A stretch of 15,308 bases of DNA from DUZB01 sp964407525 (GTDB lineage: Bacteria > Desulfobacterota > DSM-4660 > Desulfatiglandales > Desulfatiglandaceae). The notes under the pieces were generated by a model, which saw only the letters and a program-made list of their open reading frames with translations, did no database searches and was not told the DNA's origin. Shown here one piece after another: positions 15,009 to 15,308 of this stretch. How positions within the stretch are numbered: the stretch's first letter is position 1; each line of letters opens with the position of its first letter. The translations under genes were made by a program, and so were the position numbers. Location of the stretch: NCBI GenBank assembly GCA_964407525.1, contig CAYOWC010000095.1, forward strand, positions 1 through 15,308, given 5' to 3'.

Positions 15009-15308
15009 ATAGAAAAAGAGAAAGGCGCGGAAATCGGCGGCTATATCTATGTAAAATATGTGGGACACATTGCCGTGATGACGGGTAGGATCCGTGAGAC
15101 CCTCAGCCTTCAAGGGGTTCGGACCGTCATGGACCTGTTGGGTGTTCTGGATGAACTATACCCCGGATTCAAAGAGGTATTCATGCCTCCGGGTGGTGTG
15201 TTCAATTCTAGAACGGCTATGATTTGCCGAAGAGCGGGGGCGCCCAGTTTTGGTATTATTGATGAAAACCAGGAAATCCTGGATGGAGATGTATTGACCC
15301 TTTGGTAG
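15006..15308 (+). CDS. MoaD/ThiS-fold small protein linked to AOR, lacking the C-terminal Gly-Gly
   Basis: This protein of about 100 residues has the beta-grasp pattern of MoaD/ThiS sulfur carriers. It has a first strand IYVKYVGHIAVMTG, a central helix TVMDLLGVLDELYPGF (40-55), and the closing motif ENQEILDGDVLTLW, matching the usual 'L.DGDEV...' before the tail. MoaD-type proteins carry sulfur as a C-terminal thiocarboxylate for the pterin dithiolene of tungsten or molybdenum cofactors. MoaD-like genes are common beside AOR genes. Here the chain stops at Trp100, several residues before the expected Pro-Pro-x-x-Gly-Gly end, so the conventional thiocarboxylate cannot form unless the tail is supplied otherwise. 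It lies 75 bases after the AOR stop. The window ends at its stop codon. Confidence 0.75.
   Translation: MIEKEKGAEIGGYIYVKYVGHIAVMTGRIRETLSLQGVRTVMDLLGVLDELYPGFKEVFMPPGGVFNSRTAMICRRAGAPSFGIIDENQEILDGDVLTLW

Overview
All fourteen genes lie on the plus strand and read in one direction. The window suggests an anaerobe that handles low-potential electrons. It encodes a tungsten-type aldehyde:ferredoxin oxidoreductase with its own ferredoxin-like partner and MoaD-like protein, and a thiamine-diphosphate 2-oxoacid:ferredoxin oxidoreductase of the indolepyruvate type. Moderate base composition, many short intergenic repeats and this gene mix fit a sulfate-reducing or syntrophic Desulfobacterota (deltaproteobacterial) lineage. 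That assignment is inference; there is no marker gene here to prove it.

Layout. (1) 207-3890: a catabolic-looking triad. It consists of a 3-hydroxyisobutyrate dehydrogenase/tartronate semialdehyde reductase family enzyme, an HpcH/HpaI class II pyruvate aldolase and an IlvD/Edd family dehydratase. Read backwards this is a plausible route: a hydroxy acid or sugar acid is dehydrated to a 2-keto-3-deoxy acid, cleaved to pyruvate plus an aldehyde, and the aldehyde reduced. (2) 4279-8930: a complete branched-chain-amino-acid-type (HAAT) ABC importer: binding protein, two permeases, two ATPases. (3) 8930-9790: a conserved-looking glycine-rich protein I cannot name, translationally linked to the importer. 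(4) 9827-12360: IorA and IorB. (5) 12640-15308: a two-cluster ferredoxin-like protein, an AOR-family enzyme and a MoaD/ThiS-fold protein, ending exactly at the window edge.

How they may work together. The importer could bring in an amino acid or carboxylate. IorAB would oxidise a 2-oxoacid to an acyl-CoA and reduce ferredoxin. The AOR module would oxidise aldehydes, formed as by-products of 2-oxoacid chemistry or by the aldolase, to acids and also yield reduced ferredoxin. The tight junctions from livM to the unknown gene and from iorA to iorB support co-expression within blocks. The three blocks are separated by gaps of 388 and 279 bases that carry repeats.

The points most worth a second look are: an AOR homologue whose iron-sulfur motif lacks the usual third cysteine and whose glycine-rich pterin-site motif is altered; a MoaD-like protein without the C-terminal Gly-Gly; the unknown 286-residue protein; and several unrelated intergenic microrepeat arrays that all share a 7-base period, plus a 16-bp fold-back element between iorB and the AOR module. 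I see no tRNA, rRNA, CRISPR array, insertion sequence or regulator gene in the window.
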